Shown here piece by piece: positions 1 through 6,949 of a stretch of 7,615 nt of DNA; position 1 is the first letter of the stretch, and each line of letters starts with the position of its first letter. The notes under the pieces were generated by a model. It made no database searches. It had not been told where the DNA came from and worked only from the letters and a program-made list of their open reading frames with translations. Location: the NCBI GenBank assembly GCA_029934095.1, contig JAOZMV010000061.1, positions 1-7,615 on the forward strand. The letters run 5' to 3'. The stretch is from Desulfuromusa sp. (GTDB lineage: Bacteria > Desulfobacterota > Desulfuromonadia > Desulfuromonadales > Geopsychrobacteraceae). The position numbers and the translations under genes are program-made.

Positions 1-945
1 CTATTGATCATTAAACTTCTTTTTCATCTCTTCGATCATGGTAAGAATTTTGGGCTGTCCGGCAACAAGTCTGGCAAGCCGCTGAAGATCAACATAGAAT
101 TTCTCCATCTCTTCAACTCTCAAATCAGCACCAACGACAAGAAATGCTTTTTCTACCTGGGTGACCCCGAATTTACCGATATGATTTCCGGCAATAATTT
201 TAAAAGTAGATAAGGTACGCTGCCGCCTTTGTTCCTGGTTCTGATCTTGCGAGCGCATAGCCGCTTCCTCACGTTTGTGCCGCTCTTCCAGTAAAAGCTT
301 ACGCGTCCGCTGCCAAATAGGGCCCAGATTGGCGGAGCCCATCAGATCAGCCAATACAATTTCGTCGGAGTCGCGGATTTCCAGTAAATCAAGTTTTGCC
401 CCCGGCAAGCGAGCCACTGAAGTTGAAATATCAGCTGACGTCTCAAGCTCTGTTTTACCTTCATGAAAAAAACCAAGGGCGTAGCCTTGATCATAAAAAA
501 TCAGTGTGGTCTGATCATCAGTATAAATCCGCAGGCAAACAGTGAGCCCATCATCTCTGATTTGATCCAGCTGTGTACGCACATCAAAACAGCTCAAATC
601 CTGGTGTTTTTGCAGATAACGACCGTGCAAAAGGGCATGGACTCCCAACACCAGATCTGCCGATAAGCTGAAAATATTTAATACGGCACCACCAAGAATA
701 GAAATTTCAAAAATTTTGGCGATAGCATCATAAGCGATCAAACGCTCAGATTCATCATTATCAATGAAGATCGAGCTGATCAGTTGACCTTTCTGAAACA
801 GAATGACCCCGGCTCCCTGAGGTGCTTCAAAGTGGAGATAGCCAGTAAAAGTTCCCGTCCGCAACTTCCCCATGGCTTCGGGGAGGTTGATGCGAGCCGG
901 GTTAACTTTTTGTCTAACGGGTTTGCCACGTGGCAAAAAAATCAT
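1..945 (-). CDS. Uncharacterised two-repeat protein with C-terminal helical module
   Basis: I do not recognise this protein; its role is unknown. It is complete, 314 residues, with a TAG stop on the first three bases of the window. The ATG at 945 is preferred over the in-frame TTG at 951 because a GGAG (954-957) lies 8 nt before the ATG but only 2 nt before the TTG. Residues about 20-120 and 125-200 look like two related beta-rich units: 'GYLHFE...VILFQKGQLISSIF' (about 35-60) resembles 'TVCLRIYTDDQTTLIFYDQG' (about 135-154). Residues 210-245 are a charged, Glu/Arg/Gln-rich helical linker. The C-terminus (about 250-314) reads 'GNHIGKFGVTQVEKAF', then a helix ending in 'MIEEMKKKF'. There is no signal peptide or membrane span, so it is probably cytosolic. 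The repeat style recalls sensor or effector modules such as DUF4388-like domains, but that is a guess. It follows the ABC-F gene by 85 nt with no terminator between, so co-transcription is plausible. Confidence 0.82.
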   Translation of the reverse strand: MIFLPRGKPVRQKVNPARINLPEAMGKLRTGTFTGYLHFEAPQGAGVILFQKGQLISSIFIDNDESERLIAYDAIAKIFEISILGGAVLNIFSLSADLVLGVHALLHGRYLQKHQDLSCFDVRTQLDQIRDDGLTVCLRIYTDDQTTLIFYDQGYALGFFHEGKTELETSADISTSVARLPGAKLDLLEIRDSDEIVLADLMGSANLGPIWQRTRKLLLEERHKREEAAMRSQDQNQEQRRQRTLSTFKIIAGNHIGKFGVTQVEKAFLVVGADLRVEEMEKFYVDLQRLARLVAGQPKILTMIEEMKKKFNDQ

Positions 946-953
946 CGCCAAAA

Positions 954-957
954 CTCC
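954..957 (-). promoter_or_regulatory. Ribosome binding site that decides the start at 945
   Basis: The minus strand reads GGAG here, 8 nt upstream of the ATG at 943-945 and only 2 nt upstream of the alternative TTG at 949-951. Normal spacing favours the ATG, which shortens the protein by two residues. Confidence 0.6.
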
Positions 958-1030
958 ATCGTCATCATCTGATATTTATATCTTTGCTGGTCTCGCACAA
1001 ATCTAAGCAAACAGCTTTATCACGACACCA

Positions 1031-2950
1031 TCAATTCTGTAAACGTTCCCATTGCAGGTAGAGATCATCTAAATTTTCTTTCAACCTAACATGATCAGTA
1101 CTGACTTGTCGCCACTGTTCCTGATCCTGATAAGTATCCGGTTCAGCCATTTTTTGTTCCAGTTTTCCAAATTGTTCCTCCAGAACTTCAATCTGACTCT
1201 CCACCTTAGACAATTCTTTCTGTTGTTTCTGCTCGCGACGTTGACGATCCTTACGGGTATTGTGTGCCTGTATTCGGCCTTTTTTATCACCTGAGGGATC
1301 GCTTTCCGATAATTCACAAAGATTCTGTTCAACCCGGTTAACACTGTGGCTTGAATCTCCAAGAGCCTGTTTTTTACGCAAAAAATCATCATAATTGCCA
1401 GGATAAGATTCAACCTTGCCAGCACCAACTTCCAGAATACGAGTTGCCAACCCATCAACAAAATAGCGGTCATGTGACACAAAAACAATCGTTCCCTGGT
1501 ATTTTTTCAGTGAATCGAGCAAAATTTGTTTGGATTGCAGATCAAGATGGTTCGTCGGTTCATCAAGTAACAGGAGATTTGCCGGCCGCAGCAATAACTT
1601 TGCCAGCGCCAGACGATTACGCTCACCACCGGAAAGCACTTTGACTTTTTTTTCAATATCATCGCCAGAAAAAAGAAAGGCACCAAGAATATTACGCAAC
1701 CGCGGAACCATTGCTATCGGCGATTCAGCCATAATTTCAGCATAAACATCTCGTGCGGAATTCAATTCATCGGCCTGATTCTGAGCAAAATAGGCTTGCA
1801 GCAAATTGTGACCTTCCAACCTCTCCCCAGCTACCGGAGCCTCAACTCCAGCCAGAAGACGCATCAATGTTGATTTGCCCGCTCCGTTCGGCCCAACCAG
1901 AGCGACCCTCTCCCCCTGCTCCACCTGAACATCTACATGCTGTAATACTTTGAGTTCGCCATAGTGCTGAGAAGCACTCCGCAAACTGATTGCAATTCGC
2001 CCCCCTTTTGGCGGCGAAGGGAACGTAAAGGCTATTTTTTTCCGCTGCGGTGGTAAAGAGATCCGTACAATTTTCTCCAACTGCTTAACCCGACTCTGAA
2101 CCTGTGAGGCTTTATTGGCCTGATAGCGAAACCGGCTGATAAATCCTTCTATGCGACTAATTTCTTCGTCCTGTTGTTGCTTTGCCGCCTTCAGGGCCAT
2201 AATCCTTTCATCTCTGGAGCGGATATAGCTGCTATAATTACCGGGATAACCGGTCAAATCACCATTCCAGATTTCGATAATTCGCAGCACGACTTTATCG
2301 AGAAAAAATCGATCGTGGGAAACCAGCACGATTGCATAAGGATAGTTCAGCAGATAATCTTCCAGCCAATCACGTGCGGGCAGATCCAGATGGTTAGTCG
2401 GCTCATCCAGCAGCAGTAAATTGGGTCTTTGCAGCAACAACTTTGCCAGAGCAATCCGCATCTGCCAGCCCCCGGAAAACGTTTCACAGGGTTTTTCAAA
2501 ATCGTCAGCGCTGAAACCGAGACCATGGAGAACCCGACCAACTTCGGACTCCATCTGATAACCACCGCGCTGTTCGAACAAATGTTGCAATTCGGCATAG
2601 CGCTCCAGTTCAGCAACATCCACGGCATCAGCTATATTTTTTTCCAGCTGTCTCAGCTCTAATTCCAGCTGTTGCAAATCTTCCAAAGCACTCTGGGTTT
2701 CTGCAAATAAAGTACGTCCCCGGTGGGCCAATCCATCCTGCGGCAGATAACCGAAAGTGGTCCCCTTGGCAACCTGAAGAGTTCCACCATCACTCTCAAC
2801 CAGACCGGCCAGAAGTTTAAGGAGTGTCGATTTACCGGCACCATTCTCACCACATAAACCAATTCGATCAGTTGGACGGATATGCCAGTCAATGGCAGAA
2901 AAAATCCTTCTGTCTGCAAAATATTTATCAATTTTTTTGAGCTGGATCAT
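1031..2950 (-). CDS. ABC-F family ATPase, YheS/YdiF-like
   Basis: A soluble twin-ATPase of the ABC-F family. Family members bind the ribosomal E site and act on stalled or drug-bound ribosomes; they are not transporters, and none of the sequence here is membrane-spanning. The 639 residues show, in order: Walker A GENGAGKST (34-42); signature FSGGWQM (158-164); Walker B LLLLDEPTNHLDL (178-190) with catalytic E183; H-switch SHDR (211-214); a charged linker arm, about 240-300, containing 'RFRYQANKASQVQSRVKQLE', the part that reaches toward the P-site tRNA; a second Walker A GPNGAGKST (353-361); LSGGE (439-443); LLDEPTNHLDL with E464; and SHDR (492-495). Residues about 525-639 form a Lys/Glu/Gln-rich C-terminal coiled coil as in YheS/YdiF. 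Both ATP sites look intact. The Shine-Dalgarno before the ATG is weak (GAGAAC about 7 nt upstream), which may matter given the upstream leader frame. Whether it confers antibiotic protection cannot be told from sequence; a housekeeping role is more likely. Confidence 0.96.
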   Translation of the reverse strand: MIQLKKIDKYFADRRIFSAIDWHIRPTDRIGLCGENGAGKSTLLKLLAGLVESDGGTLQVAKGTTFGYLPQDGLAHRGRTLFAETQSALEDLQQLELELRQLEKNIADAVDVAELERYAELQHLFEQRGGYQMESEVGRVLHGLGFSADDFEKPCETFSGGWQMRIALAKLLLQRPNLLLLDEPTNHLDLPARDWLEDYLLNYPYAIVLVSHDRFFLDKVVLRIIEIWNGDLTGYPGNYSSYIRSRDERIMALKAAKQQQDEEISRIEGFISRFRYQANKASQVQSRVKQLEKIVRISLPPQRKKIAFTFPSPPKGGRIAISLRSASQHYGELKVLQHVDVQVEQGERVALVGPNGAGKSTLMRLLAGVEAPVAGERLEGHNLLQAYFAQNQADELNSARDVYAEIMAESPIAMVPRLRNILGAFLFSGDDIEKKVKVLSGGERNRLALAKLLLRPANLLLLDEPTNHLDLQSKQILLDSLKKYQGTIVFVSHDRYFVDGLATRILEVGAGKVESYPGNYDDFLRKKQALGDSSHSVNRVEQNLCELSESDPSGDKKGRIQAHNTRKDRQRREQKQQKELSKVESQIEVLEEQFGKLEQKMAEPDTYQDQEQWRQVSTDHVRLKENLDDLYLQWERLQN

Positions 2951-2968
2951 CTTGTTGTTCTCGCAAGT

Positions 2969-3016
2969 TTAACAGGGAGCTGCAGTGCCAAAGGTCGCTC
3001 TTTTCTGTAACTCCAT
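2969..3016 (-). promoter_or_regulatory. Possible 15-codon leader reading frame before the ABC-F gene
   Basis: On the minus strand an ATG at 3014-3016 opens a frame encoding MELQKRATFGTAAPC and ending in TAA at 2969-2971, 18 nt before the ABC-F start. A near-perfect anti-16S match (GGGAGGTGAT) sits directly on it, but GGAGG is only 2 nt from the ATG, closer than usual. Its CAGGGAG (complement of 3020-3026) can pair with CTCCCTG at the end of the frame (complement of 2973-2979). Alternatively TGCCAGGG (3022-3029) can pair with CTTTGGCA (2986-2993), including two G-U pairs. The two folds exclude each other. This is seen in sequence; translation and regulation are inferred. Confidence 0.25.
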
Positions 3017-3060
3017 CACCTCCCTGGCAACCTCACAATTGTCAAGAAAAAGAAGCTGGT

Positions 3061-3087
3061 TTTATATCACAACAACGTGACAATCAA
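3061..3087 (-). promoter_or_regulatory. Candidate promoter of the ABC-F gene
   Basis: Minus-strand TTGATT (complement of 3082-3087) and TATAAA (complement of 3061-3066) are 15 bases apart, somewhat short for a sigma-70 promoter. The site lies just downstream of the terminator of the previous gene, where a new promoter would be needed, and predicts a leader of about 100 nt. Confidence 0.3.
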
Positions 3088-3097
3088 AAGAACCGAT

Positions 3098-3131
3098 AAA
3101 AAAAGAGGCTCCATTTAATCAATAGAGCCTC
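3098..3131 (-). terminator. Intrinsic terminator of the cytidylate-kinase-like gene
   Basis: A 7-bp perfect stem, GAGGCTC (3125-3131 read on minus) with GAGCCTC (3105-3111), has a 13-base loop and is followed on the minus strand by seven T residues (3104-3098). It begins about 45 bases after the stop of the gene at 3178-3873 and separates it from the ABC-F unit. Confidence 0.82.
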
Positions 3132-3177
3132 GCAAAATTACATAAGTCTTAGCGGAACAAGTGACGATTAATGCTTC

Positions 3178-3873
3178 TCAGCTTGTATATCTGATCAAAT
3201 ATTCTTCCGCTATCTCAGCAATTTTCACTATATCCAGATGAGCATTATTAATAACCAGGTGGTAAAGCAATGGATCTGCAACAATTCTGTCGGCAAACCG
3301 ACGGATAAAATCATCGCGCTGATGCTGATGCAAAGCAATATATTCTATAGCGGCCTTCTCACTCAGTTGATGGCTCTTCATAATCTTCTGAATGCGAAAT
3401 TCTGGGGCAGCAACCAGTCTCAGGTTGATACAGTTGGGCAAGTCCTGAACCGCAAAAACACTCCCCCGGCCAACCAGAACACAATTTCCCCGGCGGGCAA
3501 AACTACGGATAACAGAACGCATATGGGTGAAGATCTCGGTTTCCTCCGCCCTGCTACTGTCCAGAAACATTGAGAAAATTGCTTTAAGTGAAGAAGGGGT
3601 ATCTTGAGATCTTTCGATCTGCTCAACAGTGAATCCGGAAAGTTCAGAGACCCGATCAATAACCTCCCGGCCGACAATAATCCAAGGTTCCCCCGCAACC
3701 CGTGCGTTCAACCGCTTAACTAACTCCTCTGCCAAGGGATAGGCCTGGCAGCCGAATTCCCGCGCGATAGTAAAACATGGAGACGGCTTCCCCTGTTCCA
3801 CGACCTGTTGCATCCGATGCCATGCTTGTAGTCTTGCTTCCTGCTGTGGTGTCCATAAATTATGAAGTGCCAT
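3178..3873 (-). CDS. Cytidylate-kinase-like family protein
   Basis: A 231-residue soluble protein resembling the stand-alone cytidylate-kinase-like family (Cytidylate_kin2 type), which has the nucleoside-monophosphate-kinase fold but mostly unproven substrates. After a helical extension of about 33 residues comes the characteristic strand 'FTIAREFG' (34-41), then 'WIIVGREVIDRVSE' (64-77), 'NCVLVGRGSVF' (130-140), 'LRLVAAPEFRIQKI' (151-164, position of the usual Arg-rich lid start) and 'RDDFIRRFADRI...DPLLYHLVINN' (186-210), all in the family's order. The P-loop is unusual: where relatives normally have a glycine-rich GSGG after REF/REY, this has GCQA (41-44), so phosphate binding may be weakened or lost. 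The start is supported by a strong AAGGGAGG five bases upstream (3879-3886). The gene is transcribed alone, ending at the terminator at 3098-3131, and diverges from rne. CMP kinase activity is unproven; the housekeeping cmk is expected elsewhere. Confidence 0.83.
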   Translation of the reverse strand: MALHNLWTPQQEARLQAWHRMQQVVEQGKPSPCFTIAREFGCQAYPLAEELVKRLNARVAGEPWIIVGREVIDRVSELSGFTVEQIERSQDTPSSLKAIFSMFLDSSRAEETEIFTHMRSVIRSFARRGNCVLVGRGSVFAVQDLPNCINLRLVAAPEFRIQKIMKSHQLSEKAAIEYIALHQHQRDDFIRRFADRIVADPLLYHLVINNAHLDIVKIAEIAEEYLIRYTS

Positions 3874-3932
3874 AACTGCCTCCCTTCCAGTAGGTTTTTG
3901 AGATAGAACAATATATTCAGTGTTGTCTGTTA

Positions 3933-3938
3933 ATTATA
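3933..3938 (-). promoter_or_regulatory. Candidate -10 box for the cytidylate-kinase-like gene
   Basis: The minus strand reads TATAAT here, about 60 bases before the ATG at 3873. No good -35 hexamer stands at 16-18 bases upstream (CTCCGA at 17), so the call rests on the -10 alone and on its suitable position. Confidence 0.25.
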
Positions 3939-4050
3939 GCTGACAATCAACAATTTCGGAGCATTACAATCATTTTTTTACAAATAAAAGATAATAATTG
4001 GAAAAATATTAGTCGCGTGCTAATTAATAATACCGTCAATAAACATTATC

Positions 4051-4059
4051 TGTTATAAT
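4051..4059 (+). promoter_or_regulatory. Candidate extended -10 promoter of rne
   Basis: TGTTATAAT is a perfect extended -10 (TGn followed by TATAAT). The -35 region at 17 bases spacing is poor (TACCGT, 4031-4036), which an extended -10 can offset. Transcription would start near 4066 and give a leader of about 220 nt. A second, weaker candidate is TTGGAA (3998-4003) with TAATTA (4021-4026), 17 bases apart. The surrounding 3960-4080 is very AT-rich and holds no gene. Confidence 0.45.
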
Positions 4060-4137
4060 CACAGATTATTAATAACTTTCTGCGTCTCCATGGTGACCGT
4101 GTCGAGGCCAGAAAAAGATAGACTTAGAGATTTCAAA

Positions 4138-4285
4138 GTGGCCATTCCAAGGGGGAATATGGCCACTATTCGTACGTAATTTAACCGGAAGAACCCTTTT
4201 GTAGACCCCGCACAGAGCGGAGCGGTCGCTGACGAAAGGGTGCCGGAATGAGCCGCAAGACTCTGCGGACAGAAAGGTTTTAAAA
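4138..4285 (+). promoter_or_regulatory. Structured 5' leader of rne, possible autoregulatory element
   Basis: Three stem-loops can be drawn by eye between the promoter and the rne start. Hairpin A (4138-4166) pairs GTGGCCAT with ATGGCCAC, 8 bp, then TCC with GGA across a 2-nt bulge. Hairpin B (4185-4246) is a long interrupted stem: CCGG/CCGG, ACCCTTTT/GAAAGGGT, GACC/GGTC and CCGC/GCGG around an ACAGA loop, about 20 pairs. Hairpin C (4253-4268) pairs CCGCA with TGCGG around six bases, immediately before the AAAGG ribosome site (4273-4277; 8 nt to ATG). None is followed by a T-run, so they are not terminators. In E. coli the rne leader lets RNase E control its own mRNA; the analogy here is inference, and I see no sequence match to that leader or to a known riboswitch. 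Confidence 0.5.
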
Positions 4286-6829
4286 ATGAGTAAGAAGATG
4301 CTTATCAACGCATCTCATCCGGAGGAAAACCGGGTGGCGATCGTTGTTGACGGAATTTTGAGCGAACTCGATATCGAGATTGCAGGGCAAGAACAAAGCA
4401 AAGGAAACATCTATAAAGCGGTGGTTATTCGGGTCGAAACCGGACTTCAGGCCGCTTTTGTCGATTACGGCGCCGAAAAACTTGGTTTTCTACAAATCGG
4501 CGAGGTTCATACCAAACTCTACCCACCTAAAGACGAAACTAAAGGTCGCCCACGGATCGCAGATATTCTTCAACGCGGCCAGGAAATACTGGTACAAATT
4601 GTCAAAGAAGAACGAGGCAATAAAGGTGCTGCGTTAACAACATTTTTGTCGATTCCCGGGCGCTATATGGTGTTGATGCCAGACAGCACCACCAAGGGTG
4701 TCTCGCGTAAAATCAGTGTTGATTCTGAACGCAGAAATCTTAAAAAAACGATGACCGAGTTGGAGCTACCGGAACGAATGGGCTATATCGTCCGGACTGC
4801 GGGGATCGGCAAGGACAAAGAGGAACTTAAACGCGATTTTGATTATCTGGTCCGTTTATTTGAAGGCATTGTCGCCCGTAAAGACGAAATCAAAGCTCCA
4901 GCGCAGCTCTATCAGGAATCAAATCTGGCTATCCGCTCAATCCGGGATTATTTCAGTACTGAGATGGATGAAGTCCTGGTTGATGATCACAAAGTTTTTC
5001 AGGACACTAAAGATTTCTTTTCTCTGGTGATGCCGGAACTTAAACATCTGGTTAAACGCCACCGTGAACGCCGCCCGATCTTCTCCCGCTATCAAATTGA
5101 AGAACAGATTGACGGTTTAGCTAAAAACCAGGCGCCCCTCCCCTCCGGTGGATCAATCGTCATCGACCAGACTGAAGCATTGGTCGCCATCGATGTCAAT
5201 TCTGGAAAAATGTCTGGCGAAAGTGGAATAGAAGCAACAGCCTATAAAACCAACCTGGAAGCGGCAGCTGAAGTTGGACGTCAACTGCGGCTGCGTGATC
5301 TTGGCGGCTTGATTGTTATAGATTTCATTGATATGCGTGACCGTAAAAACATTAGAGAAATAGAGCAGGAGATGCGCAAAGCGCTAAAAGACGACAAAGC
5401 CAAGGTATCGGTCGGGAGAATCAGTCAGTTTGGTCTTCTTGAAATGAGTCGGCAGCGTTTAAAACCGGTCTTAAGTGTCGGGGCCTATCTCGAATGTCCA
5501 CATTGCAAAGGTATTGGGAAAATAAAAAGCATCGAAGCTCAAGCTGTAGTGTTCTTACGTCAAGCACATACGGCGGCAGCTAAGGGGCAGATTGGTCATA
5601 TTGAAGCCAATGTTCCTCTAGAAGTAGCTAACTACCTGCTCAATCAGAAACGCGCTACCATCAGCGAGCTTGAACGGCAGCTGAAGCTTAAAATTTCACT
5701 TTTTGGCCGGGTTGACCTCCTGCCTGGAGATCTGGAGTTGGAACTGCATAAACGGGAGAAAGAACAAGAGACGACCCGCGAAATTATGCCGGTATCCCAT
5801 GATAATCAGATTGAAAATGCCCTGGCTGCAGCCCAGCAAGTGGAACAAGTGGCAGAGAAACAGGATAAAGAGCAAGCCGAAGAGAGTACAGACAGTACCG
5901 TTACGGAGCAGACCAACGGAGAAGAACCGGCAGAAAAACCTAAAAAACGTCGCCGCAGACGGCGCAAAAAACCGGCCACAAGCAATCAGGAAACTCCAGA
6001 ACAGAATCAACAAGAACCAGCTGAGAAACCCGCTGCAGAGAATATCCAAACTGAGATACCTTCCCAACCGGAATCAGGGGAGGGTAAAAGTACACAACCA
6101 ATAGAAGCGCAACCGGCAGAAGAGAAACCAAAACCTCGGCCACGCAGAAGAAGCAGAAAGAAACCAACCGTCTCAGCAGAAGCCACAGCGGAAGAAAGTA
6201 AAGTGGCAGCAGAGCAGGATCTGGTTCCACAAAAAGAAGCTGAAGTAAAATCAGGAGTCACCGCAGCACCAACAGCAACAACAGCTGACAAAGTGACACC
6301 TACAGCAGAAGAAAAACCGAAACGACGCCCCCGAAGAACGACAAAGAAAACAACCGGAACTACCACAACCAGTCCGGAAAAAACTCCGACAGTAAAGTCC
6401 GCAACAGAAACAATTGCAGCTGAAACCAAGCCTGCCACAGCGCCAGAAATTGTGACTGAAGAGAAACCGAAACCTCGACGCGCTCCGAGAAAAACGGCTA
6501 AAAAAGTTGTCACAGAAACAGAAACTGTTTCCGCTGCAGAAGTCGTGAGTGAAGAAAAACCGAAGCGACGCCCCCGGAGAGCGGCCAAGAAAACTCCAGC
6601 AGTTTCCCCGGCTGAAACAGAACCCGCTGTTGCTGCGGAGAAGTCCACTGATGAAAAGCCCAAACGGCGACCCCGGAAACCGGCAAAAAAACTTCCAGAA
6701 GTTGTTTCTGATAACACTTCTGAAGTGACCGACAAAGCACCAGCTGCGGATACAAAAAAACCGCAACGACGCCCAAGAAAAGCTCCGGTCAAAAAACCAG
6801 AGCCCCAAACTGAATCACCCACTTCGTAA
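4286..6829 (+). CDS. rne: RNase E (Rne/Rng family endoribonuclease) with long basic-repeat tail
   Basis: A single-strand-specific endoribonuclease that begins mRNA decay and matures structured RNAs. The 847 residues start with MSKKMLINAS, close to E. coli MKRMLINAT. The S1 domain lies within about 36-120 ('NIYKAVVIRVETGLQAAFVD', 'GFL'). 'RGNKGAALTTF' (110-120) follows; then the 5'-monophosphate sensor Arg170-Thr171; the DNase I-like site with metal-binding Asp303 (AIDVNSGK) and Asp346 (IVIDFIDM), numbers matching E. coli; 'GLLEMSRQRL' (383-392); and the zinc link CPHC (404-407). The core ends near residue 490. Residues 490-847 are disordered: a Gln/Glu-rich stretch, then seven Lys/Arg blocks in acidic/Ala/Thr spacers. 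Such tails in RNase E bind RNA and degradosome partners; partners here are unknown, and no clear amphipathic membrane-anchor helix is visible. The length far exceeds RNase G (about 490), so rne is preferred to rng. The gene has its own leader and a strong terminator. Confidence 0.97.
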   Translation: MSKKMLINASHPEENRVAIVVDGILSELDIEIAGQEQSKGNIYKAVVIRVETGLQAAFVDYGAEKLGFLQIGEVHTKLYPPKDETKGRPRIADILQRGQEILVQIVKEERGNKGAALTTFLSIPGRYMVLMPDSTTKGVSRKISVDSERRNLKKTMTELELPERMGYIVRTAGIGKDKEELKRDFDYLVRLFEGIVARKDEIKAPAQLYQESNLAIRSIRDYFSTEMDEVLVDDHKVFQDTKDFFSLVMPELKHLVKRHRERRPIFSRYQIEEQIDGLAKNQAPLPSGGSIVIDQTEALVAIDVNSGKMSGESGIEATAYKTNLEAAAEVGRQLRLRDLGGLIVIDFIDMRDRKNIREIEQEMRKALKDDKAKVSVGRISQFGLLEMSRQRLKPVLSVGAYLECPHCKGIGKIKSIEAQAVVFLRQAHTAAAKGQIGHIEANVPLEVANYLLNQKRATISELERQLKLKISLFGRVDLLPGDLELELHKREKEQETTREIMPVSHDNQIENALAAAQQVEQVAEKQDKEQAEESTDSTVTEQTNGEEPAEKPKKRRRRRRKKPATSNQETPEQNQQEPAEKPAAENIQTEIPSQPESGEGKSTQPIEAQPAEEKPKPRPRRRSRKKPTVSAEATAEESKVAAEQDLVPQKEAEVKSGVTAAPTATTADKVTPTAEEKPKRRPRRTTKKTTGTTTTSPEKTPTVKSATETIAAETKPATAPEIVTEEKPKPRRAPRKTAKKVVTETETVSAAEVVSEEKPKRRPRRAAKKTPAVSPAETEPAVAAEKSTDEKPKRRPRKPAKKLPEVVSDNTSEVTDKAPAADTKKPQRRPRKAPVKKPEPQTESPTS
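5930..6799 (+). repeat. Seven Lys/Arg-rich repeats encoded in the rne tail
   Basis: Seven copies of a motif near E-E-K-P-K-x-R-P-R-x-x-x-K-K occur at residues 549-563, 612-627, 675-689, 725-740, 756-770, 789-802 and 822-838. Start-to-start spacing is 63, 63, 50, 31, 33 and 33 residues, as if the long intervals were two short units with one basic block lost. The DNA is also similar: 44-base stretches in copies 3 (starting near 6309) and 5 (starting near 6552) agree at 39 positions by my alignment, consistent with fairly recent internal duplication. The spacers are acidic and rich in Ala, Thr, Val and Pro. Confidence 0.85.
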
Positions 6830-6834
6830 TTAAT

Positions 6835-6868
6835 AAAAGTCCGGGTTCGATTAGGAACCCGGACTTTT
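6835..6868. terminator. Bidirectional intrinsic terminator between rne and the SRPBCC gene
   Basis: A perfect 14-bp inverted repeat, AAAAGTCCGGGTTC (6835-6848) and GAACCCGGACTTTT (6855-6868), flanks a 6-base loop. It starts 5 bases after the rne stop. The A/T ends give a T-run on either strand, so it can also stop transcription arriving from the convergent gene at 6950-7420. Confidence 0.92.
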
Positions 6869-6949
6869 GTTTGAAATAGCTTCGATTTGATCTGACAGGC
6901 ATTGTCTGGTTTAGTCGTGTTCAATACCTACCTTCCGATTCAAAACTTA

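Noticed and set aside
3031..3043. TTGACA on the minus strand as a -35 box for the ABC-F gene
   Set aside because: At 16-18 bases downstream the sequence is GAGGTG-like, with no -10 resemblance; TTGATT/TATAAA further upstream is better.
4090..4179. A 29-codon plus-strand frame (MVTVSRPEKDRLRDFK...) in the rne leader
   Set aside because: No Shine-Dalgarno precedes the ATG and the frame runs straight through hairpin A; the length is easily reached by chance. It would deserve another look if conserved.
4204..4268. Resemblance to a cyclic-di-GMP (GEMM) riboswitch: CGCACAG, GAAAGG, GCCGCAAG
   Set aside because: The AAACC stretch, the GACGCAAAGCC element, and the tetraloop-receptor arm are missing, and the bases instead form a simple nested hairpin.
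4229..4275. Hammerhead-ribozyme-like CTGACGA followed later by GAAA
   Set aside because: The required closing stem between the two core elements and the flanking stems cannot be drawn; the bases are better explained by hairpin B.
6007..6924. A 305-codon open frame on the minus strand opposite the rne tail
   Set aside because: It is the mirror of the repeated Lys/Arg/Ala/Glu codons; its translation is low-complexity Ser/Gly/Val/Phe with repeated GRR, it crosses the terminator at 6835-6868, and it resembles no known protein.
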